From ZC4RG42 sp003242425 (GTDB lineage Bacteria > Pseudomonadota > Gammaproteobacteria > Burkholderiales > SG8-39), in NCBI GenBank assembly GCA_937907425.1, contig CALCIE010000019.1:1-63955 (forward strand): 63,955 bases of DNA, read 5' to 3'. The position numbers and the translations under genes were made by a program. Below the pieces are notes generated by a model that saw only the letters and a program-made list of their open reading frames with translations, made no database searches and was not told the origin of the DNA. Positions 62,563-63,955 of the stretch are shown here, piece by piece; positions within the stretch are counted from its first letter, which is position 1, and each line of letters starts with the position of its first letter.

Positions 62563-63955
62563 ATGAAATTCCAGACAGTAAGTGCGGCCGTCGCGCTCGC
62601 GCTGCTGGCGGTTCCCGGTACCGCCTCCAGCCAGGGCAGCACGGGACCGGTGGAGCGCCACAATATGCGCATGGTCGGGTATAACGACCTGCAGGCGCGT
62701 AGCGCCTATCAACCCACCATCCAGAATCAGGGCGGCCGTTGGATCGCCTATATCGGCCATCACGGCGGCCAGTCGCTCAATCCGCTCACCGGACAGGTCG
62801 AACCCAACGGCGTTTCGATTCTCGATGTGACGGACCCGGCCAATCCCAAGTACCTCCATCACATTCCGGGGCCCGGAGGCGTGGGTGAGGCGGGCGGCAG
62901 GCAAATGACGCGCATCTGCAGCGGCGACGTGCTGCCCAAGGGCGAACCGGGCAAGTGGTATCTGCTCACCACGCGCGGCACGCAAGCCCACGAAATCTAC
63001 GACGTCACAGATCCCGCCCATCCGGTGTTGCTGACCGTAGTGGTCGACGGTCTGAACGACACCCACAAAAATTTCTGGGAGTGCGAAACGGGGATCGGTT
63101 ATCTGGTTTCCGGGGTGCCGGGCTGGAACGTGAACCGCCATCTGCAGGTGTTCGATCTGAGCGACCCGGCCAATCCCGTGTTCATCCGCAATTTCGGGCT
63201 GCCGGGCGATCAGCCGGGCGCTACGCCCGATCCGGACAATCCCAACCCCGGGCTGCATGGACCCATCGTCGCCGGCGATCGCGTTTATATGGGATACGGC
63301 ACGCTTCAGGACGGGATCATGCAGATTCTGGACAAGAATCTGCTGGTCAACGGTCCGCCCGAGCCTACGGAGGAAAACCTGCTGGCGCCGCAGATCTCGC
63401 GCCTCGAACTCGGACGCTTGCACGGTGCCCACACCACGCTGCCGCTGCTCGGCATCACGCCACCGGAGTTCGAGGATTTCACGCGCGGTAAGAGCCGCGA
63501 CATGGTGGCCATTGTCGGCGAGGCGATCGGCGGGGAATGTATGACGCCTAACAACATGATGTTTCTGGCCGACGTGACGACGGAGACGGAGCCGCACATC
63601 GTTTCGAACTATCATGTCGATCCGCGCGACAGCCAGTTCGGGAACTTCTGCGAGCGGGGCGGAACCTTCGGCACGCATGCCTCTCACGAAAATCTCAACA
63701 GCCCTTACGGTAACAAGATAGTCGTCCTGTCGTACTGGAATGCCGGCGTACGCGTCGTCGATGTACGCAACCCCTGGTCGCCGCGACAACTCGCGTTCTA
63801 CGTCCCCCGCGTGAATCCGAGAACGGACGTGCGCTGCGTGGTTCGGGACGGCGTGGAGACGTGCAAGATCGCCGTGCAGACCAACAACGTCGAAATCGAC
63901 GACCGGGGTTACATCTACGCTGCCGACCGCGCCAATTCCGGACTGCATATCCTCG
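62563..63955 (+). CDS. Secreted LVIVD-type protein, copy 2 (3' end outside window)
   Basis: The first 464 residues of a paralogue of the preceding gene. It has the same signal peptide type (1-23), the same repeats (for example EIYDVTDPAHPVLLTVV) and the same six cysteines. The two are visibly very similar throughout, so this is a tandem duplication. GGAGG lies seven bases before the ATG. It has its own leader after the copy 1 terminator. Confidence 0.88.
   Translation, partial: MKFQTVSAAVALALLAVPGTASSQGSTGPVERHNMRMVGYNDLQARSAYQPTIQNQGGRWIAYIGHHGGQSLNPLTGQVEPNGVSILDVTDPANPKYLHHIPGPGGVGEAGGRQMTRICSGDVLPKGEPGKWYLLTTRGTQAHEIYDVTDPAHPVLLTVVVDGLNDTHKNFWECETGIGYLVSGVPGWNVNRHLQVFDLSDPANPVFIRNFGLPGDQPGATPDPDNPNPGLHGPIVAGDRVYMGYGTLQDGIMQILDKNLLVNGPPEPTEENLLAPQISRLELGRLHGAHTTLPLLGITPPEFEDFTRGKSRDMVAIVGEAIGGECMTPNNMMFLADVTTETEPHIVSNYHVDPRDSQFGNFCERGGTFGTHASHENLNSPYGNKIVVLSYWNAGVRVVDVRNPWSPRQLAFYVPRVNPRTDVRCVVRDGVETCKIAVQTNNVEIDDRGYIYAADRANSGLHIL

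Overview
High-GC chromosomal DNA from a Gram-negative bacterium, most likely a betaproteobacterium of the Rhodocyclales/Nitrosomonadales type. This placement is inferred from gene order (rpmB-rpmG/radC/coaBC/dut, clpA-clpS-csp-icd, sodB-xseA-exbB-exbD-lpxK-Trm112-kdsB-adk-pfp-hppA) and protein character. No rRNA, tRNA, CRISPR array, intact insertion sequence or prophage was seen.

Layout. 1-6.1 kb: an in-frame arginase/ornithine aminotransferase fusion (cut by the window edge), riboflavin synthase, small envelope or stress proteins, and a coupled SDR-DoxX/DUF2269 pair. 6.2-18.5 kb: hrpA, an EI24 membrane protein, a molybdopterin-binding protein, gluQ, a LysR regulator divergent from pirin plus an FMN reductase, purN, an RsmB/NOP methyltransferase, and a fatty-acid desaturase carrying an ISL3-transposase-like C-terminal domain. 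18.5-31 kb: housekeeping genes (rpmG, rpmB, radC, coaBC, dut, clpAS, csp, icd, rluE, sodB, xseA), interrupted by a two-gene flavocytochrome c sulfide dehydrogenase. 31-38.5 kb: exbBD-lpxK-Trm112-kdsB-adk, then pyrophosphate-dependent phosphofructokinase and a K+-independent H+-pyrophosphatase. The xseA-exbB gap holds an AT-rich island with a cluster of DnaA boxes.

38.5-48.1 kb, minus strand: an 11-gene operon for a hybrid type II secretion/type IV pilus-like machine. It has gspG, gspF and gspE, then PilM-, PilN-, PilO- and PilP/GspC-like proteins, a lipoprotein secretin with TPR and cohesin-like ends, and three more pseudopilins.

48.8-64 kb is an envelope and accessory region. It holds a gamma-glutamyltransferase, a periplasmic PpiC isomerase, and an eight-gene operon (beta-propeller protein with a Cys-rich motif, thioredoxin-like protein, TonB, ExbB, two ExbD, TPR protein, exported protein). 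A TonB-dependent receptor is divergent from that operon, and two tandem secreted LVIVD-type proteins with six conserved cysteines follow. The receptor and operon form one uptake module. The substrate cannot be read from the sequence. The exported disulfide-rich proteins are plausible, unproven, clients of the nearby secretion system.
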